NCBI RefSeq assembly: GCF_031951985.1
Contig: NZ_JAVLVU010000001.1
Location: forward strand, 1,364,001-1,428,000
Direction: 5' to 3'
DNA: 64,000 bases
Origin: Mucilaginibacter terrae
GTDB taxonomy: Bacteria; Bacteroidota; Bacteroidia; Sphingobacteriales; Sphingobacteriaceae
Part shown: positions 36,418 to 46,092 of the stretch, piece by piece
Position numbering within the stretch: position 1 is the first letter of the stretch
How the letters are laid out: each line of letters starts with the position of its first letter
Program-made: the position numbers and the translations under genes
Notes under the pieces: model-generated
Database searches by the model: none
What the model saw: only the letters and a program-made list of their open reading frames with translations
Told to the model about the DNA's origin: nothing

Positions 36418-38744
36418 ACTAAAGCCATCACCACTGCTCCCAGCGGTGGAATAGTTACCTTGATCGAATCTTCCTTACCGTGCCATTTTTTCTTTTCGGA
36501 GGTTAGCGGGTATGGATTGTTTACGCCGCTGCCCCAATACTCTTTAGCATCGGAGTTGAATATTTCATGCCACTGGCCTTCTTGAGGCACGCCTATGCGG
36601 AAATCATAGTGTACGTTTGGTGTCATGTTGAGTACAACTACCAGGTTATGTTCTACATAATGGCCTTTACGTACATACACCAATATCGAATCATTGGCAT
36701 TGCCGCCGTCTATCCACTCAAAACCTTCGGGGCTAAATGCTTTTTCGTAAAGTGCGGGCTGGGTGCGGTACAGGTTGTTTAAGCTTTTTACGGCTTCCTG
36801 CATACCCGAGTGTGGCGCAAACTGGGTTACCCACCAATCTAACGATTTGCCGAACGCCCATTCGGAGTTTTGTCCAAATTCGCCCCCCATAAACAGCAGC
36901 TTGGCACCGGGATGGGTAAACATATAGCTGTATAGTAAACGCAGGTTGGCATAGCGCTGCCACTCATCGCCCGGCATTTTGCACAGCATCGATTGTTTGC
37001 CGTATACCACTTCATCGTGCGAGAAAGGCAGCATGAAGTTCTCGGTAAAGGAGTATATCAAACTAAACGTAATTTCGTTATGATGATGCTTGCGGTATAT
37101 GGGGTCGAGTTGGAAATAGTCCAAACTATCGTGCATCCAGCCCATCATCCATTTCATGCCAAAGCCTAAACCACCTGTATAAACAGGTTTGGTTACGCCA
37201 CTAAAAGAGGTTGACTCTTCGGCAATGGTTTGCACATCAGGAAAATGGCTGTAAACCGCCATGTTAAACTCTTTCAAAAAGTCGATAGCCTCGAGGTTGT
37301 GGTTGCCACCAAAATAGTTAGGCTCCCACTCGCCGTGCTTGCGCGAATAATCGAGATAGAGCATAGATGCCACACCATCAACACGCAAACCATCGGCATG
37401 ATAACGCTCAAGCCAAAAAATGGCGCTGCTAATGAGGAATGATTTCACCTCATTGCGGCCATAATTAAATATATAGGAAGTCCAGTCGGGGTGGTAACCT
37501 TTGCGTACATCTTCGTGCTCGTAAAGGTGTGTACCATCAAAATGGTACAGGGCGTGGGCATCGCCCGGGAAGTGCGACGGTACCCAATCCAAAATTACAC
37601 CGATCCCCTCCTCATGAAAACGCTCAATTAAATGCATCAATTGCTGCGGCGAACCATAGCGCGATGTAGCGGCAAAATAGCCTATTACCTGGTAGCCCCA
37701 GCTGGGATAAAACGGATGCTCCATTATAGGCATAAACTCCACGTGAGTAAAACCCATTTTTTTAACGTACGGCACCAGGCGGTCGGCCAGTTGGTCGTAG
37801 GTTAAAAAACTGTCCGGACTTTCAGTACTGCGCGCCCACGAACCTAAGTGCACCTCGTAAACCGAATATGGCTTGTCCAGCGCATTGTGAGAGTACCGGT
37901 TTTGCATCCAGTTTTGGTCTTTCCACTCATAATAGGTATTGGCCACTACCGATGCCGTTTGAGGCGGCTGCTCTAATTGCAGAGCGTATGGATCGGCCTT
38001 CTCCAGCTTTTCACCGTTGTGCGAGTGGATAAAATATTTATACACCTCACCATTGCCAATATTCGGAATAAAACCTTCCCAAATACCTGAACCATCCCAA
38101 CGGTGGTTAAGGCCGTGGCTGCCTTTGTTCCAGCCGTTAAAATTACCTGTTACCGATACGTATTGTGCATTAGGCGCCCAAACGGCAAAATAGGTACCCA
38201 CCACATTTTTGTGAGTAACCACGTGCGAACCCAGTTTTTCGTACAGTTTAAAGTGCTTACCGCCTTTAAAAAGGTCAATATCAAAATCGGTAAAACGGCT
38301 GTATGGCTCAACCGCATTTAGCGTTTCGGGTACGGCATCAGTACTCTGCGTGTTGGGTATTACAGGTAACAATGTTTTTTTTGACTTGGTAGCGGCCTTT
38401 TGCTTTTTTTCTTCAACTGCCGTTTTAATCTCGGCAATTGAGATTTCTTGTACCAAAGGCTCTCCCTTTTGCTTTTTAGGCTTGGCTTCCTTTATAGCTA
38501 CGGGTTCCGGTGATGCTTCTGCCGGTTTTGGAGCCTTAGTAGCTTTGGGCTTCACGGTTTTAACCGGTTCTGATTCGGGAAAGGCTTGGACAGGTTGTTC
38601 GGCCTTAGTTTTTTTTGATTTGGCAGCCTTTACCGGCTTACTTTCAGGAAAGGTAGCTATACCGGCTTCGGGCTGTGGTACAATAGTAGCTTTGCTACCG
38701 GCTTTAGTGGTTGCAGGTTTAGTTTTATCAAATTTCTTTGCCAT
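36414..38744 (-). CDS. glgB: 1,4-alpha-glucan branching enzyme with a long basic N-terminal extension
   Basis: 776 residues. Residues about 150-776 are a complete GH13 branching enzyme that adds alpha-1,6 branches to glycogen: CBM48 with F-A-V-W-A-P-N-A-x-x-V-S-V-T-G-N-F-N, catalytic nucleophile in G-L-R-V-D-G-V-A, acid/base Glu in T-I-A-E-E-S-T-S, and transition-state Asp in F-S-H-D-E-V-V-Y. Residues 1 to about 145 are unusual: Lys, Ala, Pro and Glu rich, with repeats of F-P-E-S-x-P-V-K and K-A-K-S-K-K-T-like units, probably disordered. A signal peptide is absent. Glycogen metabolism context comes from the divergent GH31 alpha-glucosidase. Confidence 0.95.
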   Translation of the reverse strand: MAKKFDKTKPATTKAGSKATIVPQPEAGIATFPESKPVKAAKSKKTKAEQPVQAFPESEPVKTVKPKATKAPKPAEASPEPVAIKEAKPKKQKGEPLVQEISIAEIKTAVEEKKQKAATKSKKTLLPVIPNTQSTDAVPETLNAVEPYSRFTDFDIDLFKGGKHFKLYEKLGSHVVTHKNVVGTYFAVWAPNAQYVSVTGNFNGWNKGSHGLNHRWDGSGIWEGFIPNIGNGEVYKYFIHSHNGEKLEKADPYALQLEQPPQTASVVANTYYEWKDQNWMQNRYSHNALDKPYSVYEVHLGSWARSTESPDSFLTYDQLADRLVPYVKKMGFTHVEFMPIMEHPFYPSWGYQVIGYFAATSRYGSPQQLMHLIERFHEEGIGVILDWVPSHFPGDAHALYHFDGTHLYEHEDVRKGYHPDWTSYIFNYGRNEVKSFLISSAIFWLERYHADGLRVDGVASMLYLDYSRKHGEWEPNYFGGNHNLEAIDFLKEFNMAVYSHFPDVQTIAEESTSFSGVTKPVYTGGLGFGMKWMMGWMHDSLDYFQLDPIYRKHHHNEITFSLIYSFTENFMLPFSHDEVVYGKQSMLCKMPGDEWQRYANLRLLYSYMFTHPGAKLLFMGGEFGQNSEWAFGKSLDWWVTQFAPHSGMQEAVKSLNNLYRTQPALYEKAFSPEGFEWIDGGNANDSILVYVRKGHYVEHNLVVVLNMTPNVHYDFRIGVPQEGQWHEIFNSDAKEYWGSGVNNPYPLTSEKKKWHGKEDSIKVTIPPLGAVVMALV

Positions 38745-39256
38745 AGTAGATTGGTCCTTGCAGACGATAGTTCATAGTAAATACGCACAACACAAATCTT
38801 TTTCGAAATTATAACGGTTTTACTCTTTAAAGTTGAACACGGCAATTCGCGCCTTGTTTTACCTGTTTACAATACTAATGAATTTTATTAAACAAGAGCC
38901 TGCAAGCAAAAAATATAAGCATTATATAACACAAATAATATATAGCTTAAATCTTGATTACAAAACACTTTTCACAATCAAAACTTAATTAAAATTTAAC
39001 ATTAACCACAAACATCCAAATTTCAAAATCTAATAAATTCCCAAACGATGTAATTTTCCAACATAAACCGCAAAATCATCCTCAAAAAACAAAAAATTTA
39101 AACGGTTGACGATTTTTCTTTTTACTTTTCGGTCTGTTTTAGCACATAAGCAAGCGTTAGTATATTGTTGCCCTGCATTGCGGCTTAATTATTGGTAAAT
39201 TTTACACTTAAGCATCGCAGCAGGCAAGTATTATCAACAAACACTAATTATTTTAA
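38745..39256. promoter_or_regulatory. AT-rich divergent promoter region between glgB and the GH31 gene
   Basis: A 512-base, strongly AT-rich gap holding the start signals of two divergent glucan-metabolism genes. I found no convincing TAnnTTTG box, palindrome or RNA gene. TAATTATTG at about 39187 on the plus strand is the closest -7-like match for the GH31 gene. Confidence 0.4.
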
Positions 39257-41728
39257 ATGGAAGATAATATCCCCCCTATAGAGCCGATTCCCGAATCGCC
39301 TGCCGTTAAATTAATTGAGCAGGAAGAAGAAGTTTTTCAGCACGTAAATAACCCGGTACTGGGTTTAAAACCTATTGTAAAAAAATACCTGGCCGCTCCT
39401 ACCGGTGTGGTACAAAAAGGGAATAAATTCTTTATTACCGATGGTGAGGCTACCGTAGAAATTACCGTTGTAACCGATGAGATCATCCGCGTGCGTTTAG
39501 CGCCTCACAGCGTTTTCCTCGAAGAGTTTTCGTACGCCGTGCCCAAGCTCGAGAGCAAGGTTTCGGTTTTCCATTTGTATGATGAAGAGGCAGAATACCG
39601 CATATCAACCAGTACGGTTAATTGCCACATTAGTAAAAAAGACTTCTTCGTATCATTCTCTGACAGCCAAAACCACGTAACCAGTGCCGATGCTGTGCCT
39701 ATGCACTGGGAAGAAAACATTCAGTTTGGCGGATATTATGTTTTCGGCACCAAGGTTTGCCACACTGAGGAAGCATTTTTTGGTTTGGGCGATAAACCTA
39801 CCGACCTTAACCTGCGCGGCAAACGCTTTGTAAACTGGAACACCGATGCTTACTCTTTTGCCTGGAACCAGGACCCTATTTACCGTAGCATACCTTTTTA
39901 CATCAGCTTAAACGAAGGCATCGCACACGGTATTTTCTTTGATAATACCTTTAAAGCGCACTTTGATTTTGGCTCAGAGGACCGTGATAAAACCAGTTTT
40001 TGGGCCGATGGCGGCGAGCTGCAATACTATTATATACACGGCCCTAACATGATGGATGTGGTAAAACGCTACCATTTGTTAACCGGTACACATCCTATGC
40101 CGCCGCTTTGGGCACTGGGCTATCATCAATGCCGCTGGAGCTATTACCCCGAATCGAAGGTAATGAAGGTGGCCAAAGGCTTCCGCGAAAACCAAATCCC
40201 GTGTGATGGTATCTACCTCGACATTGACTACATGGACGGCTACCGTTGCTTTACCTGGAACCGCAAGTATTTTCCTGATCCTAAAAAGATGATCAAAGAG
40301 CTTGCCGCCGATGGTTTTAAAACCGTGGTAATTATTGACCCGGGTATACGTGTAGATGATAATTACTGGGTATTTAAAGAGGGTAAGGAGAAACGCTATT
40401 TTTGCCGCCGTTGCGATGATTACTTTATGGAGGGCCATGTATGGCCGGGCCGTTGCCAGTTCCCCGATTTTACCAACCCCGAGGTACGCGAATGGTGGGG
40501 AACCCTGTTTGACGAATTGGTACAATTAGGCGTTGCCGGTGTTTGGAACGATATGAACGAACCTGCCGTTTTCGGTGCAGGAACCTTCCCTGATGATGTG
40601 CGCCACCAGTACGATGGTTACCGTGGCTCGCACCGTAAGGCACACAATATATACGGTATGCAAATGGTACGCGCCACCTACGAGGGTATGCGCAAGCTAA
40701 TGAAAAACAAGCGTCCGTTTACCATTACCCGTGCTGGTTACTCGGGCGTACAGCGCTTTACCTCGGTTTGGACGGGCGATAACGTGGCCTCGTGGGAACA
40801 CCTGCGTTTGGGTAACGTGCAGTGCCAGCGCCTATCTATGTCGGGCATACCGTTTTGCGGTACCGATATTGGCGGCTTCAGTGGCGAGCCCGATGGCGAA
40901 CTGTTTACCCGATGGATACAAATGGGCACTTTTTCGCCGTTTATGCGTGCGCACTCGGCCGGTGATACCAAGGAGCGCGAGCCGTGGAGCTTTGGTGAAC
41001 CATATACCGCCATTAACCGTAAATTTATTGAGCTGCGCTACAAACTGATACCATACCTGTACTCTACTTTTTGGGAGCATCACCGCTATGGTTTTCCTAT
41101 ACTGCGCCCGGTGGTAATGCAGGAGCAGGACGAAATTAACAACCAGGCCCGCCAGGATGAATTTACCTACGGCGATAAAATTTTGGTTTGCCCGGTAATG
41201 GAACCTGGTCAAATTAGCCGTAATGTTTATTTGCCTAAAGGCAACTGGTTTGGGTACTGGGACAACGAACCGATTGAAGGCGGCCGGGAAATTGAAGTTT
41301 CCACCCCGTTAGAAACTATTCCGCTGTTTGTAAAAGCAGGTTCGGTTATACCCGAATACCCCGTAATGCAATACGTGGGCGAAAAGGAAATTGAAGAGGT
41401 TAAACTGAACGTTTATTACAGCGAGGCTATTGCCAACTCCTTCTTTTTTGAAGATTACGGCGAAACCTTTGCCTACGAGCAAGACATTTACTCCGAAAAG
41501 AAATTTGTAGTAAGCGGCAAGCCCACCAGCATGACCATTGAGCAAAGCATGGAAGGCCTTTATACCCCACGTTACGAAAACTATCATTTCAACGTTGCCG
41601 GCTTACCATTCAAGCCCACAAAAATTATAGCCGACGGTAAGGAAGTAACCGACTTTACTTTTGACGACACGCTAAAATTACTCGACTTTAAGTTTACCAA
41701 AAACTTTAAGCATATTGAAATAGCGTAG
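39257..41728 (+). CDS. GH31 family alpha-glucosidase
   Basis: 823 residues, typical for GH31. An N-terminal galactose-mutarotase-like beta domain (about 60-260) precedes the TIM barrel. The nucleophile Asp lies in V-W-N-D-M-N-E-P (near residue 434), and the acid/base Asp in T-G-D-N-V-A-S-W. F-C-G-T-D-I-G-G-F-S-G and F-M-R-A-H-S also belong to the family. A C-terminal DUF5110-like domain follows. The enzyme releases glucose from alpha-glucans. There is no signal peptide, so it acts in the cytoplasm, which together with divergent glgB points to glycogen or maltooligosaccharide turnover. Confidence 0.95.
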   Translation: MEDNIPPIEPIPESPAVKLIEQEEEVFQHVNNPVLGLKPIVKKYLAAPTGVVQKGNKFFITDGEATVEITVVTDEIIRVRLAPHSVFLEEFSYAVPKLESKVSVFHLYDEEAEYRISTSTVNCHISKKDFFVSFSDSQNHVTSADAVPMHWEENIQFGGYYVFGTKVCHTEEAFFGLGDKPTDLNLRGKRFVNWNTDAYSFAWNQDPIYRSIPFYISLNEGIAHGIFFDNTFKAHFDFGSEDRDKTSFWADGGELQYYYIHGPNMMDVVKRYHLLTGTHPMPPLWALGYHQCRWSYYPESKVMKVAKGFRENQIPCDGIYLDIDYMDGYRCFTWNRKYFPDPKKMIKELAADGFKTVVIIDPGIRVDDNYWVFKEGKEKRYFCRRCDDYFMEGHVWPGRCQFPDFTNPEVREWWGTLFDELVQLGVAGVWNDMNEPAVFGAGTFPDDVRHQYDGYRGSHRKAHNIYGMQMVRATYEGMRKLMKNKRPFTITRAGYSGVQRFTSVWTGDNVASWEHLRLGNVQCQRLSMSGIPFCGTDIGGFSGEPDGELFTRWIQMGTFSPFMRAHSAGDTKEREPWSFGEPYTAINRKFIELRYKLIPYLYSTFWEHHRYGFPILRPVVMQEQDEINNQARQDEFTYGDKILVCPVMEPGQISRNVYLPKGNWFGYWDNEPIEGGREIEVSTPLETIPLFVKAGSVIPEYPVMQYVGEKEIEEVKLNVYYSEAIANSFFFEDYGETFAYEQDIYSEKKFVVSGKPTSMTIEQSMEGLYTPRYENYHFNVAGLPFKPTKIIADGKEVTDFTFDDTLKLLDFKFTKNFKHIEIA

Positions 41729-41750
41729 AGTTTTTGGCATTTGGCACAAA

Positions 41751-41789
41751 AAAAGCAGCAAACCTAAAATAGGGATGCTGCTTTTTTTA
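41751..41789. terminator. Bidirectional terminator between the GH31 gene and mutS2
   Basis: AGCAGCA (41754-41760) pairs with TGCTGCT (41776-41782) with inner CCT/AGG pairing. A-rich and T-rich runs flank it on both sides, serving both convergent genes. Confidence 0.88.
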
Positions 41790-41821
41790 TGCTATTATTA
41801 TCCGGTTTATTTAAAATATCT

Positions 41822-44191
41822 CTATTTCAAATAAACATAGGTAATACCATCACCACCCCTGTCCGGGTGCTCGTCTTCCATATGGCTTACTTCGTTGTAT
41901 TTTTTTAGATAGCCGCGTATTAGTTTTCGTAAAATGCCATCGCCTTTGCCATGGATGATCCTCAGATTACCAAAACTCATCATTATAGCGCGGTCTAAAA
42001 GTTTTTCAATAGCATGAATGGCATCTTCTCCGCGCATACCGCGCACATCAATTTCAGGGCTAAAACCTGCCATATCACTGGTTGATGATGCACTTGTGCC
42101 GGCACGTCGAATTTCCTTCGGAACTTCTTTACGCGATACCTTTTCTACTCGTTTGCGCTTGGCTACAGTACGTAAATCGCCAATGGCTATAATGATATTG
42201 TCTTTTGCAATTTCAATTACCTGACCCGTGGTACTCGTGTCGGTTAGCTTTACCCAATCGCCTACTTTTATTTCTTCATCGGCGGCTTGTTTGGCAGCGG
42301 TGGTTTCTGTTTTAATCGTATTCTTCTGTACCTCTCGGCTAAGGTTTTCGCGTAGAGCACGGGTCTTCTCTTTATCGGCCTGATTGCTTTTTATTTCGGC
42401 AATGGTATTTTCAACCAGCTTGTTGGCATTGATGATTATATCCTTAGCCTGCTGTTTGGCATCTTTAATAAGAGCGCGTTGATTTTCTTCGAGGTAGTTT
42501 TTAAGCTTTTCGTTTTCGGCCAACAGGTCATCAACACGCTTTTGCTGGCGGTTAAGTTGTACTTTGGTGTCGTATATCTCCTTTTTCTCGCGCTCTAAAT
42601 CAATCAAAAGAGTATCTACCTTTTTCTGGCCATCACTAATTTTATTTTTAGCCAAACTAAGTACCTGCGGCGGCAAACCAATTTTCTGTGCAATTTCAAA
42701 TGCATACGAACTGCCCGGCTTACCCACCTCTAATTGGTAAAGCGGTTTCATCTGCACGTTATCAAACAGCATCGAAGCATTCTCGATACCCTCTGTATTA
42801 CTCGAAAATATTTTAAGGTTTGAGTAGTGTGTAGTTACCATGCCCCTTACCTTTTTATGGTTGAGCGATTCGAGTACGGCTTCGGCAATTGGGCCGCCAA
42901 ACTGCGGGTCGGTACCGGTACCAAACTCATCTATCAGGATCATGGTTTTGCCGTTGGCCATCTCTACAAAGTGCTTCATTTTACTCAAATGTGCACTGTA
43001 TGTACTTAAATCACTCTCGATAGACTGGTCGTCGCCTATATCTACAAACAATTGCTTAAATACCCCTGCAGTACTACTTGGATCAGCCGGGATAAGCAAG
43101 CCGGCCTGTACCATCATTTGCAATAACCCCACGGTTTTCATACAAACCGATTTACCACCGGCATTAGGCCCCGATACAGTTATGATGCGCACCCCCTCAT
43201 CAATGCGCACGTTAAGCGGTACAACCGATTTTTGCTCTTTCTTAAAGCTCAGGAACAATAACGGGTGACGGGCATTAATTAAATTAAATCGGGCTTCGTT
43301 AACCACCGCTGGCATACCCGCCTCAATATCAATTGCAAACAGAGCTTTTGCACGTACAAAATCAAGCTTGGTTAGCAAGCCGTGGTACGATAGCAACAGC
43401 GGCACATACGGGCGTAGTTCGTCGGTTAGCTGGGTGAGTATTTTAACAATTTCGCGGCGGCGCTCAAACTCCAGATCGCGGATGCGGTTGTTGAGCGTAA
43501 AAACCTCCTCGGGCTCCATGTAAACGGTTTGCCCCGTGGCCGATTCATCATGGATAAAACCTTTGAGTTTACGCTTGTTTTCGGCCAGTAAAGGAATACA
43601 CAAACGGCCGTCGCGTATGGTTAATGATCCGTCGGCCGTCCAGCCGTTTGAACTGGCGCTTTTAAATATTTGGTCAATTTTGCGACGGGCTTCTTGCTCG
43701 GCTTTACTCATGCCCGAAGTAATTTCCTGCAACTCGCGCGATGCATTGGGGCGTATCTTGCCCTTAGCATCCAACACCATATCTATCTTTTTGAGGATAG
43801 TTTTCTCGATAGGCAAGTGTTCAAACAGGGCTTCGAGGTTAGTGTATTGGCCTTCGCGCTCGTTAAAGTAGCCTATTACCGCAAATACGGTAGTTAGTGA
43901 GGTTTGTATCTGGAAAAATTCTTCTTCACTTAAAAAAGCCCCCTCCAACCTAACTTTGTTGGCCAGAGTTTTTATATCATAAAAATTATTGATGGGCAGC
44001 GCCGCATCATTTAGCAGTATATTCTTAAACTCGTTTGCCTGACTCAGAAACTTGTGTATCTGGTCGTAATTATTCATCACCTGAATTTTATCAACCATTT
44101 GCTGGCCCATAACGCTCAGGCAGTGCGCTTTTATCAGTTCCTTTACTTCGGTAAAACCTAACTTATCAGCACTATTATCAGGATATAACAT
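41822..44191 (-). CDS. mutS2: MutS2 family DNA endonuclease/ATPase
   Basis: 789 residues. It lacks the MutS mismatch-recognition domain and has the MutS core and clamp (about 1-310), the ABC ATPase with Walker A G-P-N-A-G-G-K-S (about 340) and Walker B I-L-I-D-E-F-G-T-G-T-D, a long coiled coil (about 520-635), and a C-terminal Smr nuclease domain (D-V-R-G-M-R-G and H-G-K-G-D-G-I-L-R). MutS2 resolves recombination intermediates, limits homologous recombination, and in some bacteria acts on collided ribosomes. Its ATG overlaps the DUF4296 stop as TAATG. Confidence 0.96.
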   Translation of the reverse strand: MLYPDNSADKLGFTEVKELIKAHCLSVMGQQMVDKIQVMNNYDQIHKFLSQANEFKNILLNDAALPINNFYDIKTLANKVRLEGAFLSEEEFFQIQTSLTTVFAVIGYFNEREGQYTNLEALFEHLPIEKTILKKIDMVLDAKGKIRPNASRELQEITSGMSKAEQEARRKIDQIFKSASSNGWTADGSLTIRDGRLCIPLLAENKRKLKGFIHDESATGQTVYMEPEEVFTLNNRIRDLEFERRREIVKILTQLTDELRPYVPLLLSYHGLLTKLDFVRAKALFAIDIEAGMPAVVNEARFNLINARHPLLFLSFKKEQKSVVPLNVRIDEGVRIITVSGPNAGGKSVCMKTVGLLQMMVQAGLLIPADPSSTAGVFKQLFVDIGDDQSIESDLSTYSAHLSKMKHFVEMANGKTMILIDEFGTGTDPQFGGPIAEAVLESLNHKKVRGMVTTHYSNLKIFSSNTEGIENASMLFDNVQMKPLYQLEVGKPGSSYAFEIAQKIGLPPQVLSLAKNKISDGQKKVDTLLIDLEREKKEIYDTKVQLNRQQKRVDDLLAENEKLKNYLEENQRALIKDAKQQAKDIIINANKLVENTIAEIKSNQADKEKTRALRENLSREVQKNTIKTETTAAKQAADEEIKVGDWVKLTDTSTTGQVIEIAKDNIIIAIGDLRTVAKRKRVEKVSRKEVPKEIRRAGTSASSTSDMAGFSPEIDVRGMRGEDAIHAIEKLLDRAIMMSFGNLRIIHGKGDGILRKLIRGYLKKYNEVSHMEDEHPDRGGDGITYVYLK

Positions 44192-44736
44192 TATATAACT
44201 TTCGTTTTTTGTTTTTTGGCGACACTATCTGTCTTCAGCTTTTTACGTATCAAGTCGGCCTTTCCTTTGCTGGTTTTGGCAATCGAATCATTTTTACGCT
44301 TCTCGGCCTTCTTTACCGAGTCGGCCATTTTTTTAGCCTTGGCCGCCATAATTTTAGTTTGCTTAACCCGCTCTAACGAATCCGCTTTAGCTATCACTTT
44401 TAACGACGAGTCGCTTTTGGCTTTCAATATGTCAGTTACTTTTACATAAACTTCGTACAGTTGGTCGGGCTCGTTTGCGTACCAGGCAAAGCTCTTTTTA
44501 AATTGAACACTATCGGTTTTATGCTGCTTAAACACGGCATCATACTGGTTGAAACCATATTTAAATAAACTATCGGGCATTTGAGCCACATTAGCCAGGT
44601 TTCCATCAACCAAATGCACATCAACTAACAGGGGCACCATTTGCTTTGGACTGAGTATACCATCGGGCCTGCCGGGTTTACATGCTGCCAGCAAAATAAC
44701 GGGCACTAAAAAAAACAAGACTTTATATATACGCAT
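44191..44736 (-). CDS. DUF4296 lipoprotein
   Basis: 181 residues from the ATG at 44736; the upstream in-frame region runs through a repeat and is not coding. A lipoprotein signal (I-L-L-A-A-C-K-P, Cys near 18) precedes the DUF4296 domain (L-V-D-V-H-L-V-D-G-N, Y-D-A-V-F-K-Q-H). The last 80 residues are Lys, Ala, Asp and Ser rich with repeated K-A-K-K-M-A-D-S-V-K-K units, a probable coiled or disordered tail. The family is found in Bacteroidetes and has no established function. Translational coupling to mutS2 (TAATG) is notable but may be accidental. Confidence 0.85.
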   Translation of the reverse strand: MRIYKVLFFLVPVILLAACKPGRPDGILSPKQMVPLLVDVHLVDGNLANVAQMPDSLFKYGFNQYDAVFKQHKTDSVQFKKSFAWYANEPDQLYEVYVKVTDILKAKSDSSLKVIAKADSLERVKQTKIMAAKAKKMADSVKKAEKRKNDSIAKTSKGKADLIRKKLKTDSVAKKQKTKVI

Positions 44737-44756
44737 TCTGTAATTTAGCAGGCTCA

Positions 44757-44796
44757 AAGGCCCCACCCCGGCCCTCCCCGTAAGGGAGGGTGCAGA
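44757..44796. repeat. GC-rich hairpin repeat upstream of the DUF4296 gene
   Basis: CCCTCCC (44772-44778) pairs with GGGAGGG (44784-44790), within CCCCACCCCGGCCCTCCCC. It resembles the CCCTCCC/GGGAGGG parts of the repeats at 30872 and 61340 and is likely a member or half-member of the same family. It sits between divergent DUF4296 and yggS-like genes. Confidence 0.65.
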
Positions 44797-44866
44797 TACA
44801 CCTCTTTTTGGAGATGTTAAGTGTTGCTTATGATTCTTTATTTTAATGAGCAAATTTACGCAATAA

Positions 44867-45610
44867 ATGAGCATTACCGATAATATTAATAGTGTTAAAC
44901 GCGAACTTGATAAGGTTAGTGTAACCCTGGTTGCAGTGTCTAAAACCAAGCCAGTAAGTGACATCCAAGAGGCTTACAATGCAGGTCAGCGCATTTTTGG
45001 CGAAAACCAGGTGCAGGAGTTGGTAGAAAAGCATGAAGCCTTACCTAAAGACATTGAATGGCATTTGGTTGGGCACCTGCAAACCAATAAGGTTAAATAC
45101 ATAGCACCTTTCATCAGTCTAATTCAGTCGGTTGATAGTTTGAAATTGCTTCAGGAGATCAATAAACATGCTGAGAAAAATAAACGGGTAATTGACTGCC
45201 TGTTACAGGTTTATATTGCCGACGAAGAAACTAAATACGGCTTAGGATTTGATGAGGTGATTGAACTTTTACGCTCGGAAGAATTTGCCCAGTTGAAAAA
45301 CATTCGCCTACGCGGCCTTATGGGTATTGCCACTAATACTGATAGTGAAAAGCAGATTAAAGAAGAGTTTTATGAATTAGATACATTTTTTGACGGCATT
45401 ACGCAAAGCTATTTCAGGAAAGAGGATAGTTTTGACACGCTATCGATGGGTATGTCGAGCGACTATAGAATTGCCATTGAGCAAGGCAGCACCATGGTGC
45501 GTTTAGGTAGCACAATTTTTGGCGACCGGGTATACGCAGCACCTGCGCACATTAAAGGAGATAAGTTTACCAAGTCTTCAAACGAAGAAAATAATCAGGA
45601 AGAGGCCTAA
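44867..45610 (+). CDS. YggS/PLPBP-family pyridoxal phosphate homeostasis protein
   Basis: 247 residues, a single alanine-racemase-like TIM barrel. The PLP-binding Lys lies in L-V-A-V-S-K-T-K (about residue 27). F-G-E-N-Q-V-Q-E, W-H-L-V-G-H-L-Q-T-N-K and G-M-S-x-D-Y are the conserved segments of the family. It buffers PLP and protects PLP-dependent metabolism rather than catalysing a known reaction; cytoplasmic. It is the first gene of a tight operon with a GNAT acetyltransferase (8-base gap), a DUF3298 lipoprotein and aspartate kinase, a PLP/amino-acid setting. Confidence 0.93.
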   Translation: MSITDNINSVKRELDKVSVTLVAVSKTKPVSDIQEAYNAGQRIFGENQVQELVEKHEALPKDIEWHLVGHLQTNKVKYIAPFISLIQSVDSLKLLQEINKHAEKNKRVIDCLLQVYIADEETKYGLGFDEVIELLRSEEFAQLKNIRLRGLMGIATNTDSEKQIKEEFYELDTFFDGITQSYFRKEDSFDTLSMGMSSDYRIAIEQGSTMVRLGSTIFGDRVYAAPAHIKGDKFTKSSNEENNQEEA

Positions 45611-45618
45611 ACTTAGTT

Positions 45619-46092
45619 ATGAAAGCACATTTAAGAGTAGCCCGCAAGCAAGATTGCCCGCGTTTACTGGAATTGATAAAAGAGTTGGCAATATTTGAAC
45701 GTGCCCCGCAGGAAGTAACCGTTTCCCTTGAGCATTTTGAGGAAGCTGGCTTTGGTGCCAAACCAGTTTGGAAAGCATTTGTTGTAGAGGTTGATAATTT
45801 TATAGTTGGCTTTGCGCTGTATTATGTTCGTTACTCAACATGGAAAGGCAGCCGTCTTTACCTGGAAGACCTTATTGTGACCGAGGTAATGCGAGGAAGA
45901 GGCATAGGCAAAATGTTGTTTAACCGAATGATACAGGAGGCCCGCGAATTAGGCTATAACGGTATGACCTGGCAGGTACTTGACTGGAACGAACCAGCTA
46001 TAAAATTTTATAAAAAGTACGAAGCAGGTTTAGAGGCCGGTTGGCTCAATGCTTCATTAACAACCGAGCAGATACTTAATTATAAGTTATGA
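45619..46092 (+). CDS. GNAT family N-acetyltransferase
   Basis: 157 residues with a single GNAT fold. The acetyl-CoA pyrophosphate loop is V-M-R-G-R-G-I-G-K-M-L (about 93-103), preceded by L-Y-L-E-D-L-I-V. The C-terminal V-L-D-W-N-E-P-A-I-K-F-Y-K-K-Y is typical of the diamine/thialysine acetyltransferase branch. The substrate is probably a small amine or an amino acid, but this is inference. Its stop overlaps the next start (ATGA). Confidence 0.88.
   Translation: MKAHLRVARKQDCPRLLELIKELAIFERAPQEVTVSLEHFEEAGFGAKPVWKAFVVEVDNFIVGFALYYVRYSTWKGSRLYLEDLIVTEVMRGRGIGKMLFNRMIQEARELGYNGMTWQVLDWNEPAIKFYKKYEAGLEAGWLNASLTTEQILNYKL

Noticed and set aside
38350..38814. Plus-strand ORF of 154 codons opposite the glgB N-terminus
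   Set aside because: It is an artefact of the Lys/Ala-rich glgB extension read in reverse, and it crosses the gene start.
44737..44964. Upstream extension of the DUF4296 ORF
   Set aside because: The added 76 residues run through a GC-rich hairpin repeat and the divergent gene start; a lipoprotein signal starts at 44736.
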